The position numbers and the translations under genes were made by a program. Source: Daphnia carinata (Eukaryota > Arthropoda > Branchiopoda > Diplostraca > Daphniidae). Taken from it: a stretch of 64,000 nt of DNA. Of this stretch, positions 35,504 to 49,314 are shown in pieces; position 1 is the first letter of the stretch; each line of letters starts with the position of its first letter. Location of the stretch: positions 1,798,001 to 1,862,000 of the forward strand of contig NC_081336.1 in assembly GCF_022539665.2 (NCBI RefSeq). The letters run 5' to 3'. The notes under the pieces were generated by a model. The model was not told where the DNA came from. It searched no databases and saw nothing but the letters and a program-made list of their open reading frames with translations.

Positions 35504-37819
35504 GACAATTGTTGATTTCAAACGAAAATCAAACAAACGCAAAGTTTGCTGAGGAGAAAGGCTCCGACATTTGGCGTGCGGTCGTGCGTGCGTGAACAAC
35601 ATCCAGAGAGGCCGCTCACCAAAATAAAAGAAAACAAAAACGAATCGACTAGCTGCGTGAATTGTTGTTTGGGTTATTATTGTTTCCTTTTTTTTTTCTT
35701 CTAGAAGTCGGTGTGGTCGCAACATCCCGCCGCTGCGCTGTCCGTGATACGACCGTTCGCTGAGCATATGGCCGAGTGTTAACATTGTCGGAATAAATTT
35801 GACACACACAAACACACAAAATTAGAATGAAAGACAAGGAAATGGCAATTCTTATTGCGCGTACTAACCCCAACCTCAAAAAGCCAGTCAGCTGTTTTTT
35901 TGCGGGACGGATAATGCGCACGCAAACGATACCGTCCCCCTTCAGTTTTTCCGTCGCTGTTAAGGCCAATGATTTCAAGTGAAACGTGATGCCTCTATGA
36001 ATAGAGCGCAAATGTTGACGAATGTTCTCACCCCCAAAGCTACGCGTGTAAAAAAAAAAACTGAATTTGCTTGAAACGCACATAAAGGGACACCCACGTA
36101 CACGCACGAACGCGTTAGCGCGCTCGAGTATCCCGTCGCGTCTACGTGAGTGATGATCTACTCATCCGTACGTCTAATTCTGAACGCACAGGGCGACGAA
36201 GGCAAAATCTCAATACGACTCCTAATCAATAATCGAATAACGTTAGTTTGTTAGTGAGAAAGATGCCAACGTTCATCGATAAAGGAAAAAAAAAAAAAGG
36301 ATTCGTCACATCCACCATTGGCGACATAAATAAATAGATGCCCAGTCATAGCCAAACATTCAAAAGAGAAGAAGTTGATCATTTCAGCATCTCAAGCAAC
36401 GGTTCGTTTCGGAGAAAGAACAGAATAACAGACGATTGTCAAACGGTTTTTGGCTTGAGAGAAAAGAGGATGGAACAAGTTGATGTTGTTTCGCTGTGTT
36501 TTTTTTCCCAAACTGAAATTCAATTCGAATTCGTATAGACAGGATGGACTCTCTGTTGCCATAACCGAGCTGAAATTCCTCCCTTGCACCTACCCTAATA
36601 AGGGAAAGAAATATTTAAAAGAATGAAAGAAAAGAAAAACGTGTTTTTTTTTTCTTCATTCGTTTAGAAGAAGACTAAAAACAAAGAAGAGAAACCGTGA
36701 GGCCATTTTTCTTCGACAATGGAACGTTTTCCAATTGGAAATGGCAACAGTTCTCCTTTAAAAAAAAAAAAGCTGCTAATGGGATGAAGAAGAGAAACCA
36801 AAAAAAAAAACAAAAAACAAAAACGTTTTTTGTTTTTTCTTTCGAGTTCGAGTCAAAAAAGGCAATCGCTGGACTCTTAACCGGACCCGATTTCGGCTCG
36901 TGTACGTCATTTGGCTGGGAGGGTTGACGTACACGTTGCTAAACATTTGTTGCATTTCATCGCCAAAATAGAAGAACACCCAAAAAATAAAATCAAACTA
37001 AAAAGATCCCAATCATTTTCTTATTATGTACATCTATTTTGCTCACTGCTTAGGTGGGCAAACAGATGCGTAAAAAAAATAAATAAATAAATGAAATGAC
37101 CAAATAAATGAATTTCGCTTGATATGGTTAGAGAGATGCTGGGGGAATGCGCACGTCCTCAAAAAAAAAAAGGCAAATGAAAATAAACAAAAGATGCCAC
37201 AATAACAGCAAAGAGTAAAAAAAGTATGGAAAACTGCAATAAAAACGATACTTGGTTTCGACATCACAGACGATGGGGGTTCGCGTCATCAAAAGAGAAT
37301 CTGATGCAACCATCTGCGTATTACACACGTACGCGAAAGTTAAAGAGAAAAAAAAAAAAAAAAAATTCTTATCTCTTACTCGAACCACTTAATTCTATAG
37401 ACAGTCGGATACTCTAGCAGCAGCAGCAAAAAAAAAAAAAAAAAAAATTATACTTTCACATCGGTGTATCAGGTTAACACCAAAAACACGTGTGTTAGCT
37501 ATGCGAGCACAAACGAGCAATTGGAACCCGCAGGTGGGCTAGGGCCCGGCCCCCATTGTCGTCTTCATTTGCGAGAAACTGACACATCATCCTCGTTATT
37601 ATCATTTTTTTTTTTTTGTTTTTTTTTTTCCAAGGCAGAGAGAGAGAGAGAGAGAGGGCGCAATAAATATGTAACACACGCTAGTACTCTGCTTGCAAAT
37701 GTACAAAAATGCGTTTGTGTCAAGGCTTCGTCATTTTTGTTGGATACGAAGAGGGCGGAAAGAGGTCGCGATCCCGCCAGCGATGAAGCGAAAAATCACG
37801 AAAGAGACAGGGAGACGCG

Positions 37820-37844
37820 GAGAGAGAGAGAGAGAGAGAGAGAG
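37820..37844. repeat. (GA)n microsatellite
   Basis: About twelve GA units, uninterrupted; a second shorter GA tract lies near 37637. Confidence 0.9.
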
Positions 37845-38511
37845 ACGATTGTTTTCAAACGTCAATGAGAAAAAAAAAATGTAGAAAAATAAAAAGTGGA
37901 GATAGACTCTCGTGTGTCCTCATTTTGAAACATCAATTATCGTTTCTTGTTGTTATTCGCTTGCTGCTGTTTTGTATCGAATGAAAAACCTGTTTTCTCC
38001 CTTTTTTTCTTTGATTCCTCCTCTCACCTTTTTTGGTGAACGCACTGATGCGGAATCGTTTCGGCAAAATCGAGCCAAAAGCTCTCAAAAAGAATTAAGG
38101 ACATTTGTACTATCCCCGGCATCACAAATGAATAAAACGAAATATGGAAAGGAACGAACGAAAATGGTTGGCTTATTGCGTACAGTTCTGCAAGATGAAC
38201 GAAACGCATTGAAACGAGCCGACAACAAGGCGCCAACAATATCGAGAGAACCTTCTTCTTTTTTTTTTTTTTTTTTTTTTTTTCTCGATTTCGATGCATT
38301 TAGATCTGCAGATCGTGTACACGCAGCTGAAATGAAAGAAACGCATTGCGGCCGATGGGATAGACGGATCGGAACGGCGCTAACGACCATCCGGTGATTT
38401 GCGTTCGTCGCCAACGTCATCCGTCACTATCAAAGCATCGATTAGCCAATTTGAGCCTTTTACGGCCGGAAACGCTACCAGTTGACTCCAATTCCCTCCA
38501 AACATTTACTG

Positions 38512-38532
38512 CACACACACACACACACACAC
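38512..38532. repeat. (CA)n microsatellite
   Basis: About ten CA units, uninterrupted. Confidence 0.9.
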
Positions 38533-40557
38533 CGTTTGGCTTTTTCCAAGGGGAAATCGCCCACGTTGTTACTAGCTGCTCTATCATCTCTCCTCTATTC
38601 ACATTTCCCTTTTTTTTTTTCTTTTCCTTCTCTCTTTACAAGCCAAAATGGAGGATATAAAGGATACAATCGCTCGAATACAGTACACACCGTCTATCCG
38701 CGTGCGAGAGTGAAAGGGGGCCGGTACAAGCGCTCACGAACGAAGGGAAAAACGAAGTAGGAAAAAATGGAAAGTTCTCTCTCTCTCTCTCTTATTTCTT
38801 TTCGACTTCTCTCTACTAGATTTCCATAGTGAAACTATTTTCAACCTGTTGGCTGTATAAGGCAAGACTTGACAGCGATAGAGAAGAAAAAAAAAACAGA
38901 CGAAACACGGGAGGAAGGAGAAAAAAAAAAAGAAGAAAGAAAACAGAATCTTAACGTGCGATGCTATCTGACACACACCAGCACGAAGATATAGTCAAGG
39001 CTTTCTCCCCATATATGTAGCTGTTGCATAAAAAAATAAAAAATAAAAAGAGGCCCCCTTTTTTTTTTTTGCCCTGGGTTTGTGCTCCTGCTTATTTTTT
39101 TTTTTTTTTTTTGGTGAGCTCCGACTTCTTCTTTTTTAACGAAATAAATAAAAATTTAAATTTTTTTTGGAACGACGGGTCCGCCCTTAACTGCTGGCCT
39201 GTGCGCGGGCCTTTTTTTTTTTTTTTTTTTTTTTAATCGGGCGTGAAGGGAATGGTCAAGTAGTTTCGAGACTAAACAAAAAAAGAAGTTCCCGACGAAG
39301 AGAGGCTAGATCATTTTGTTCATGTCAAACTCGTCCTTGGCTTCCTACACCCAAAAGGATCAACGAGTTTTTTTAGACCCACGTTTGTATGGACAGCCTA
39401 TACAACAACAACATCGGGAAATCTTTGTAGACAAAGAATTTAAAAAAGAAAAAAAGAAAAAGGGGCGTTCTTTCTGGCGATGGGCCAAGAAAAACAAAGT
39501 TTGAGCTGTCAAACTATTTTCACATAGACAAGACAAAGAGGAGGGCATACAGTAAGGGAGGGGGGAGGAAGGTAAATGAGGCTAGTTCATCGATCTCCTC
39601 CTTTCTTCCCCTCCCCCCCCACCATCCACCTGTTGCTCCTACTGTGGACGAGAGATCCCGTTGCTGAACCCCATTCAAAACAATAAACAGTTTCGAAACT
39701 TATGGCCAACTTTAAAAACATTAAAAATCAATCAAACGGGTTTTTTTTTTCTTAAGGTAAACTAAGTAAAAATATCCGGATAACGTAATCAATCCGAACG
39801 ACATCGAATCACCTGATGATTTTGTTTGTTTTTTTTTTTTTTTTTTTTTTTTTCTTTCTTTCGTTCTTCTCCGCTCCACCCGCCCGAGTCCCGTATTTTT
39901 ACGCATCAAACCAAACACGTTGGCGAAAAACCTGAATTGAGAAAAATCACGAAAGATATACATCCGAAAACCCACATGGATGACGAAACATGCACTTCTT
40001 CCATCGCGATGACTAATGAACGTCCGACAGGTTTTTTTTTTTTTTTTGCTCGAAAAATAAAAAACGCCATTCAACGCGCTACCGTCGAATGACTCGCATC
40101 GCACTAATCATTCCGACTAAACTGAACCCCAACGGGCAGCATCTCTGGCAAAACTCAAATTTTTGTTTTTAAATTATAATGATAATGGAAAAGAAAGGTA
40201 ACGGGACCGAGGTGTTTGGATTGGCCAACGCTCGCGGTAGAAACGAAATAACAACAGCTCACACGTGCCACATTTGACACGCCAAACATAGCGAGACTAT
40301 TGTCATCATAAATAGAAGCAAATAGATGTTTTCTTATTCCTTTTTGTTTTGTTTTTTTTGTTTAAATACATTTGCCGCTCAGCTGCGTTTTTGGTACGCG
40401 GATAAGACATGCACGCAGACGGCCAATGTTGAACCAGTGCATTCGTTAAATAAAAAGAAAAAAAAAAATGAAAGAACATTCCGAGAATTTTTCATTTCCA
40501 GTTTACGTCTAGCCCAAAAAAATTAATAAATTATCTTGCATGAATTTGAAATTTATG

Positions 40558-40593
<36 letters not shown>

Positions 40594-40713
40594 AATATTG
40601 AGGAAGTTTGTAGTACAACGAGGTTGAATTTGAATAATAATTGAAAACCAGGTCAGCGGGGCGGTTGTATCGTTCCGCCAAAGAAGAGCGCAAAATGCGT
40701 ACTCAAAAAATAG

Positions 40714-40748
<35 letters not shown>

Positions 40749-40963
40749 TGAAGTTTTGGCGCACATGTTAGAACGAAATCGGCACACATCTTCGAATGCT
40801 ATTCTACTGCTTTTTCTTACGAAGGCTTCCATCACGGTTATATTCAAATTGACATATAAAAACGGAACGAAAAAAAAAAAAGAGAGGGCATACACCGCAA
40901 AAAAACCTGATTCGTCCTCCTCACTCCGACAGCTAATCAAAAAATATAATAATGTTCTTGATT

Positions 40964-41000
<37 letters not shown>

Positions 41001-41789
41001 ATTTTTAAATTGAAAAGGTAAATAGAAAAAAAAAAGAAAAAAAATTCGTCCTTCACTATGATTTCATTACCACCACCGGAAAAATTGACAAAAAAAATTC
41101 CCCCCTCAAAAAAAAACAAACAAAAAAACAAAAACAAAAACAAAAATAGAACATGATCAAAACAGGTGGAGTAGGGAAATGACCAATTTTGGTCAGCCAA
41201 TGCTACCACTCTGGGATGAATCGCTGATTTGCTTTGGCGTGATTTAATTTTTTTTTCTTTTCTTTCTGTTAGATGAGGGAGTCGTCCCCATTTGTTTTTA
41301 TTTTCTATTTCTCCCTGTCTAGTTCTTTTTTTTTTTTGTTCACGTTCTTTTCTGTTTCATTTCATCGTGCAAGTGAACAAGGCGACTTGTATAGACCATT
41401 CGAATCAAACGCCTACGGGCCCGTCCTCCACCCACCACCTTGCCAGCTCACGCAACCCCACCTTCTGACTAGCATTTCTTTTTTTTCCTTTCCTTCCCCC
41501 AGCACCTAGTACACCTCAGCTCTTTCTCTTTCTCTCTCAACCCAAGTCCGAACAGTCTGCGGCTGGCTTCCAACCAGCGCTGACGCACACCCCGCCTTCC
41601 ACAGTTCAAAACTCTCTCTCTGGCTAACAAAAATACGAACTCTCTTTTCTTTTCTCGTACAGCCACCTGATACATTAACGTAATCAATCATTGGCCATCA
41701 TCAGCAGCTGAAAAGAAGAATTTTATTTTATTTTTTTTTTTTTTGAAAAACAAAATTCTTTTTCCCTATTGTGCATGTGCCGCTCGTCT

Positions 41790-41828
41790 GTGTGAGTGTG
41801 TGTGGTGTGTGTGTGTGGTGTGTGTGCG
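41790..41828. repeat. (TG)n-rich tract
   Basis: Imperfect TG repeat broken by GTGGTG steps, on the plus strand upstream of the Gln-rich gene. Confidence 0.8.
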
Positions 41829-42378
41829 TCTGTTTCGTTTTGTTTGTCCGCCCATCAGCATAGGGTGTCTCATTTGCTTATACGCAAATTGATGACAATG
41901 CCTCATTGTCTTCCGTGATTGTGTGTGTCCAATGCGAGTGCGTCAGCAGTGAGAAAAAAAAAAAAATTGCATACAAAAAGCAAGAAATATTCAAATCTTT
42001 TTGTTTTGCTTTTTTTTTTTTTTTTTTTTTTTGATGGATGGGACTTCGAGGGTGGTTTTGAAAAACAAAAAATAAAGACGAGCCAGCCCGAAAATTAAGT
42101 CAGACGAAAGGTTCGATCCTTGTAAGGTCACAAAAGGGAAAGCGTTTCTCTCTCTCTCTTTTGCCAAAGTGATCCAAGCTGCTTGATTGAAAGTTACCGC
42201 ACAAGTGAAGTGAAAGTTCACTTGTCTAAGGAGCGCCAATAATTTCAAATCGAAAAAAACAAAAAAAAACACGCAAAATAAAAAATAAAAAAACAAAAAC
42301 AAACAGGCGATAATTGGTGTGTGCGTCGCTTGAATTGTTAATACAGCCGAACTGTTGGGCTGAGCATGCCGCACGGAA

Positions 42379-42539
42379 ATGCCGGCCGCCAGGATCGCAG
42401 TCAGCAGCGTCCAGCGGGCCGACTCGCTGCGCTCTGAGCGCTCCGACGCCTCGCAAACCAACAAACGAGTCTCTTTCAATCGCGACGTTGACGTCAAGCA
42501 CATCAATCACGCTCAACAGCCACACCAACAGCCACAACA

Positions 42540-42572
<33 letters not shown>

Positions 42573-43029
42573 GTACATCCCGAGAATCAAAGGGCCGGCC
42601 CCAGCTCCGCCGGTCGGCAGTCACAACGTCGACAGACATGACCTCAACCTCACGGCTGCTGGCTCAACGTCCGTCAACAGCGCCACTCACGCCGTGCCGC
42701 CCTTCTTCAACGTCTACAAGGAGCCGACGTTGCTGAGCGAGGCCGAGCTGGCCCAGGAGGCTGAACGCATCATCCAGCAGGTGGACCAAATCAGTTGCAC
42801 CGTTTCGCCCAATCCGCTCTTGGCCAATTACGAAACGCGATCGCTGGAGCGACGCAATCTGGCAGCCGCCAAGCGCAACAATCAAGTTCAGGGAGACAAC
42901 GGGCTCAATTGGTCACGCACTTTGCCCACAACGTCGACCAAGAATCAGCTCGCCAACGACGGCAAGCCGAGTAGCGGTAAAAAGACGAAAAACATCGAAC
43001 TCAGAGAGAAGAACAACATCCTCCATCAA

Positions 43030-43085
<56 letters not shown>

Positions 43086-43763
43086 ACAACAACAGTTCGA
43101 GAAGCTCGATCCGATCGTCGAATCGAGCCCGCGTCGACCCCAGCAGCTCCCGCTCGGGATGATGACCATCTTGGACCAGCAACAAGAGCATTATCAGCAG
43201 CGCAACGGTAAGAGCCATCACGGCCATCGCGACGCGGCCCCCACCACCCCGCCCAAGTACGATTCCGGAATCGAGATGGAAGCCACCAGCCGGCCCAACG
43301 TCAACCTCATTGTCCAGCAGCTGACGGAAGAGTCGAGGCAGCGGGAGCTGCTGCGCCGTCAGTACCAGGACGAGCTCCATTTGGCCGAAGATCCGCTGGC
43401 TCCCCGATTGCCCACGTTGAACCTGATCGAACCCGATCCGCAATTCGGGTTGACGCACAACAAGAATTTGCCCTTCTCGTACACGGGAGGAGTTAGCCCG
43501 ACGCGGACCAGTCCGCTCCGCTCGCCGCTGGGTGGGCCCCGTTTCACTTCGCCTCCTCCGCCCAGACCGGAATTGCCGTTCGGTAAAACGGGCGGAGTGA
43601 CGGACGTTGTTTACGCTCAAGTCAAAACATCGGCGCAACACCAGGGCAGGGGACAATCGCCGTCGCCAGAACGTAACGTCTACCGCTCGTCGAACGGCGC
43701 CGGGGCGGACAAAGTGCCGGCCGGAAGAGGCAAACTGTTCCAATTCCAAGAGCAACAGCAGCA

Positions 43764-43795
<32 letters not shown>

Positions 43796-46700
43796 AGAGG
43801 GATGTCATCCGCCAGCATTTGGGCTACCAAAAGGGGGTCGGCGTAGGAATCGAACACGACGACGACGAGGAGGAGCCCGAAGGGCCGGTGGACGAAGAGG
43901 ATCTGGACGCCATCAAAGCCAAGGCTCGTTTCCTCTTCGGCGACGACGGCCAGGGCCATCAGACCGAGCGCAAATTGTCCGGAAGCAGCGGAGGCAATAG
44001 CCGAGCGTTGGACGCTCGCAACAACAATCGCAACAACGTCAACAATAGTCACGTCCAATACAACAATAACAACAACAACGCGTCGGCCGGCCTGTCTTTC
44101 AAGTACAGCACCTTGTTGAAAGACCAACAGCGGACGGGCGGCGGCGAGCAAGACGATCGCAGTTACCCGCACACGACCAAGATCCTCATCGCTGGCAACG
44201 ACCAACAACAACAACAGCAACAACAACAGCGTAAGCAAACAAGGGCATCGGATCAACGCGTGTTCCAGTACAGCGACGACGAGGACGGCCCCCGTTTCGG
44301 CGGAAGAGGCGGGATCAAAGTCTATCAGGATCGTTCCGTTTCGCCGGAACCTCGCATCCAGCCGTTGACCAATCGCATCCGTTCGTTGCAAATGCAACAA
44401 CAACAACAACAACAACCTTCGTCGAGGAGGAGCCCGGAACGATCGTATCAACAAAGAGAAGCGGAAAGTCGGACGCTTCCGCTTCCGCAAAAGGCCAATC
44501 AAATGTCGATGACTTCCACGCGCTTGATCCAGGACGCCGAGCGCGGGCGGACGGTGGTCCGCCAACGGAACGAGCCCGTCATCCACTCGTCTCGACTGAC
44601 GCAGTTCCAGAGCCGCTACGAGGACGACATGGACGGCGAAGAGGAGTTCATTCGGGCCGCGCCGAAACCGCCGTTGCGCATCAAGAAATTGTCGCGCGAG
44701 CGGATGGAGGCGTCGCCGCCGCGGGCGACGACCGCGGCGCCCGCAGCGACGACGCAAGCCAAAGTGGCCTTCAACACGGTGCCGTGGCGTCGTGACGAAC
44801 GCAGTCCCGAGAGTAGCCCCGAACGCAATTACCCGCTGAACCGGCCGCTTGGCCATGCCAAGAAAATGCCATCGCCCTACCGGTACCAACCGGCGCGCTC
44901 GTCGCTCACCCCGAGTCCCGAGCGGCGCATCTCCGATCCGCGTCGGTGGAACGAGCCGGCCGAAACGACGACGACGACGAGGACGACGACGACGACGGCG
45001 GCCGTGCAGCCCAACAATCAAGCCAACAACGAGCCGGAAAAACAGGAGAAAATCCGCCGGCAGCGGAGCAAGTTCTTGTCCGTCTTTCTGGGTTCGAAAG
45101 CCAACAAGAGCAAGAAGAAAGCGCCAAAGCAACAGACGCCATCGCCTTCCGTCCTGAGTTCGCCGGCCGCACCTGCGGCCGCCACCAAAGGCGGGCCGGC
45201 AGTCAAAGGTCAAGCGCCGCCGCAAGTTGCTAAATGGTCGACAGAGGACGAAGCGGAATTGGTGCGACAGAGTCGCTCGCTTTTGGTCAAAGGTCAAAAC
45301 CATCAGTCGAATCAGACGTCAGCCACGAAGACAACGACAACGACGACGACGACGGCCAACAACAACAACAGCAACAACAACAACAACAACAACAACAAGA
45401 ACTCGACGAATGCCGGTAGGCCGGTAGTCGTTGTGGAAGCGCCTTTTGTCCGCAAAGTGGCGCCGCCGCCACCTGTCACAACGACGGGCGACGCTTCCGC
45501 GCTGCGCTATCGCGTCGTCACCAATGGCACGGCCAAAGACGGAGGTCACCGTCGACGCAGTTCCACCGACCGGACCGACACGTCCGAGAGCGATGGCCAC
45601 GTCAACAGCCACCAGCGCAATCAATTCAAAAATTTGCGCCAAAAATCGCAGGTACCAAAAAAAAAAAAAAAAAAAAAAAATGAAACGACCGAAACCGATT
45701 GAATAAAAAAAAAAAAAAAAAAATTGAAAGGTGGTAGTTAAAAAAAAAAAAAAATGTTTGAAAAAAAAAAAGGGCGCGGAACGAGGAAGATCGCTGCGGG
45801 TTGGCCGCTTCGCGCGTGCCTTTTTAAACCGGGGGAAGAGAGAGAGAGAGATCAAATGGCGGCCAGAGGTTGTTGACTTTTTTTTGGAAGAGTTTAGCGT
45901 GAGTCAGTTATATGGCCCAGCCGATTTCTCTCTCTCTCTCTCTCTCCCCTCCTGCAGTTACAAGAAAAAAAAAAGGGGGAAAAGAAATATATTTTGGAAT
46001 TTCTTCAACAACCGGTTCCATCATATACGCTTGTCTTGGAAAAAGAAATGCCCTGAGATAGGACCCGTTGAGCCTCTGCGTTTCATGCCGAACAAGAAAA
46101 TGGGAATAGAAAACATTTTGTCTTTCTCACTCGGCAAATCAAAAAAAAAAAAAAAAAAAAAAAAACCGAAAGAAAAACTATTTTTCATCCAATTTTTACA
46201 TTTTTGACGTTGTTCTCTAAACCCTCCCATTAAAAAAAAAAAAAAAAAAAAAATGAATGTCAAGCAGCAAGAAAGAAAGACAGTAGTCCAAACGGAATTG
46301 GGAAATCATTTAGGTACGCGTTAGTAATACTGAACCCGAAAACAGCCGACCTTGACGGTATAAAACGAAGGTCCGAGCTGCTGGAAAAAAACCCCAAAAA
46401 AAAACAAAAAAAAAAAAAAAAAAACGAAAAATTATGAATACGACAAAAGAATAAGAAAGATAAAACACATTCCTTCAACATTTGCTCTCTCTCTTCTTCT
46501 TCTTCTTCTCTTGTTCTCTTAGCTAAAGAGAAATGTTAACCATCAATCCCTGCCTGATGTTAATGGCTTCTTGCCTTTTTTTTTTTCTTTCTTTCGAGCG
46601 TGTCTTTATGGCGTTCGAGATGGTGCTGATGTGTTTCCTCTTCTTCGGGAGAAGGCAATCAAAAATAAAGAAAATGAAAAGACACTCTTCGCGAGTGTTT

Positions 46701-49314
46701 GGTCGAGAGAACGCAGTAAAAAAGAGAAGGAAAAAAGAAAAAAAAAAAAAAATGTTCGTTTCATTTTCACGACCTTTGAACTAACCGCTGGGGACCACAT
46801 AGCCTCAAGGCGATCGCCTCCACCTTTCTTTCAAAAAAGAAAAAAAAAAAAACCCGAGTCTGCAGCTATCGCATATGTACAAATATAGCCGCAATCACAA
46901 CCAAAACAAGTCTCTGCCCCCAAAAAGCAAAAAGCAAAAGAAACTCTTACCTTTTCCGGCCGGTTTCGTCAGCAGCTCCATTTTGAACGACGGTTGTACA
47001 TACAGAGAGAGGGCGGGGTAGACAAGCGTGACTGCTCCGTGCAGCACGACGAAATCCAACGACGATGTCTAATTTCATTGTCATTTTTCACATGTTATTA
47101 TTATTATTCTTGTTCTTATTATTTATTCATTTTTTTGTTTTGTTTTTTGTTACCTTTTCATTTTCAAACAAATTTCTCTTTTTCCTTTCTCGTTCGTTCG
47201 TTCGGGAGCAGAGTTTCAACAATTTGAATTACCGGCCGGATCCGGTGATCGTGCTCGGCGAGGAACACCAGCACCAGCACCAGCAACATCGCGGCAATCG
47301 CCACGGCCACGACACTTCCGTTCAGTTCCATTCCGGCCGTCGCTATCAGGAGGACGGTGGCGGCCGCTACAAGCCGCAACAGCGCGGCATGATGGGCGAC
47401 GCCCGTCCCTACGCCAGCACCAATTTGATCCACCAAATCGGAGTCGAATCGGCCGAATTGCGCGAGCGCAACGCGGCCGACGAGCAGCGACGCGCTCCGG
47501 CCGCTCCGTTGGGCAGCAGTCCGTCCGAATCGGCTCCTCCTCCGCCGCCGGCGGCGACAAGCGCGGCCGCAGCTCAATCTCAGCGCCAGATGCGCTACTT
47601 TGGCGACACGGACTTGGAGTCTCAGCCGTCTCGCGGAGGTGGCTATTCATCACGCTACATGCCCAAGGCCAAGGTGACGCGGAGCGCCAGCACGGCGGCC
47701 GGCATGGGCGCTGTCCGCAGGTAAGAACGATGACAATCCATCTGTGTGTGTGTGTGTCTGGGTCTGTGTGTGCCCCGCCAAGGAAAACAAAAAAAAAAAA
47801 AACAGCCAGTAATTATAATGGGATCTAATGATGATGATCATACAAAAGGACTGAGGGTTAGGATATAAAGAAGAAGATTGGGAGGAGTAGAGAAAACGAG
47901 GCACCAAACTCATTAGTCACACGAACGTATTAGAAAAGCGCAGCTGCACCAGAAATAGATGGCGGAATAAAAACAAAAAACAAAAAAAAAACAACGTGCT
48001 TTGCGTGACTTTTGCACGCAGAGTGCAACTAGTTGGTTTTTTTTTTTTTTTTCTTTTTTCATCATATACCATCCAGTTTGTTTTTGTTTTTTCTCTCTTT
48101 GTTGGTATTAGGAAATGAGAGCGTTTTTTTTTTTTTTCGGGTTGTTTTGACAATGGCAATTTCCACGCCGACGAGATGTCAATTAACCTTCAAAAATAAA
48201 GAAAGAAAAAAAAAATGTGGAGGAAGACGAGAAAAATCGTCTACATTTTTCTTTAAGAATTTCTCTTTTTTTTTTTTTTTTTCCCTTCTAGTTGTTGAAA
48301 GAATAAAAAGGAAAAGAGGTATAATATCGCACCGCACTCTATGCCTCTTTGCCAAAAGAAGGCAAAAAAAAAAAAAAAAAAAAATGAAAAGTACAAATAA
48401 AAAATGCGTGTTGGAGGTGAAAAGTTCGTGAGAAAAGGCGTCACTTGGTTAGATACACGACCGAGAGAAAAGAGAAACAAACAAAAGACAGTCGCAATTC
48501 TTTTCTTTCGTTTCGAGCTATTGATGATCCCCACCTTTTTTTCTTTCCCCCCCCCCCTCATCTTTGGCTTGTCATTTGATTATGTCATCACGGAAATGTG
48601 GGTGACTCGTCGGTTCTTTACCTTTTTTTTTTTTTTTTTTTCTTATCTGATTATTTTGAATCAAATGAACGCAGAGGTGTGTTGCATCAGCGAGGACGAC
48701 ACCATCCGGTCAGCTCGGTCAACAGCTCAGAGAGCGACGGCAGCGCCATGCAGAGCGCGGCCGGAAGCGCAGAGAGCCAGCGCTCCGTCTACTTGCACGC
48801 TACAACTGTGGCCGACATCCCCGTCACTAGTCACGGTCGTACGGCCCAGCAGCAACTGCTAGCGTCCAGGCGGCACAGGGCGCAGAGCCGGGAGGACATG
48901 TCGGCCCTGTCGGGCACGACGGGATCGACGCTGAGGCGGACGCAGACGCGACAGATATCGCGTTCGTATTCCGTGCTGGCACCGTGGAAGCCGCGTCATT
49001 ACCGCGACAAGTACGAAATCACGTACAGCAATCAGCAGCAGCCGGGCGGCCAATCGGCGCCGGCCATGGTCGTCGGCGACGTGGGCAAGCCACCGAGGGC
49101 GCCCGTCCGGCGCCGGGAGGACGTCATTGTCGAGTCGGAAGATTCGGGAGACGCGTACCGTCCATCGGCGGCCGGTCCTGCGGCCGTCGCTCAACGTCAG
49201 ACTGGGGCCACATCATCCAGCAAAACGGGCGGCACGTCCGTCTCTCGCTCATCCACCATGCCCAAAAACACCAAACTGATGGCCGGCTGGTTCCGCAAGA
49301 AGAAGCAACGCTAG
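42379..49314 (+). CDS. Large Gln-rich, mostly disordered protein, 1473 residues, three exons
   Basis: Exons 42379-45651, 47212-47720 and 48675-49314 join in phases 0 and 2; 4422 nt. Near the start is KRVSFNRDVDVKHINHA, a short conserved-looking motif. At least five Gln tracts follow (about 13 at residue 53, 23 near residue 217, 16 near residue 460, 9 and 8 later), plus Asn and Thr runs near 45340-45400. Tyr/Pro motifs (YAQVKTS, GVSPTRTSPLRSPLGG) and many Ser-Pro/Arg sites suggest a signalling scaffold. A basic helix-like block, RQRSKFLSVFLGSKANKSKK, ends exon 1's conserved part. The C-terminus is again ordered-looking: SYSVLAPWKPRHYRDKYEI, then NTKLMAGWFRKKKQR at the end. No catalytic domain. 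I do not recognise the family with confidence. Glutamines are coded by mixed CAG/CAA. Confidence 0.88.
43027..43095 (+). repeat. Coding CAR (polyglutamine) repeat
   Basis: Twenty-three consecutive Gln codons, CAA and CAG mixed, in the frame of the large Gln-rich protein. Four further Gln tracts lie near 42535-42573, 43753-43797, 44206-44230 and 44392-44415. Confidence 0.95.
45652..47211 (+). other. Intron 1 of the Gln-rich gene
   Basis: Starts GTACCA and ends GGGAGCAG, 1560 nt. It is packed with A/T runs, including A tracts right after the donor. No further exon was seen in it. Confidence 0.75.
47721..48674 (+). other. Intron 2 of the Gln-rich gene
   Basis: Starts GTAAGA and ends GAACGCAG, 954 nt, with a TG repeat near the donor and many homopolymers. 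The flanking exons join exactly as AG|A, an Arg codon. Confidence 0.8.

Larger units (their letters stand above)
33180..42378. other. Homopolymer- and microsatellite-rich region without recognised genes
   Basis: About 9 kb with dozens of A or T runs of 10 or more on both strands. The longest seen are A26 at 33197-33222, A31 at 40560-40590, A29 at 40718-40746 and A32 at 40966-40997. Dinucleotide tracts also occur, listed separately. The open frames here are runs of Lys or Phe plus low-complexity sequence. It may hold the promoter and untranslated leader exons of the Gln-rich gene that starts at 42379, but none can be pinned down. Confidence 0.5.

Noticed and set aside
35369-36107. Minus-strand open frames of about 150 codons
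   Set aside because: They are built from homopolymers and a CA repeat and have no motifs.
42913-45303. Very long open frame (796 codons) on the minus strand inside the Gln-rich exon
   Set aside because: It is the antisense shadow of CAG/CAA repeats and GC-rich codons, reading as Leu and Arg runs. The plus-strand frame has matching splice phases and protein-like ends.
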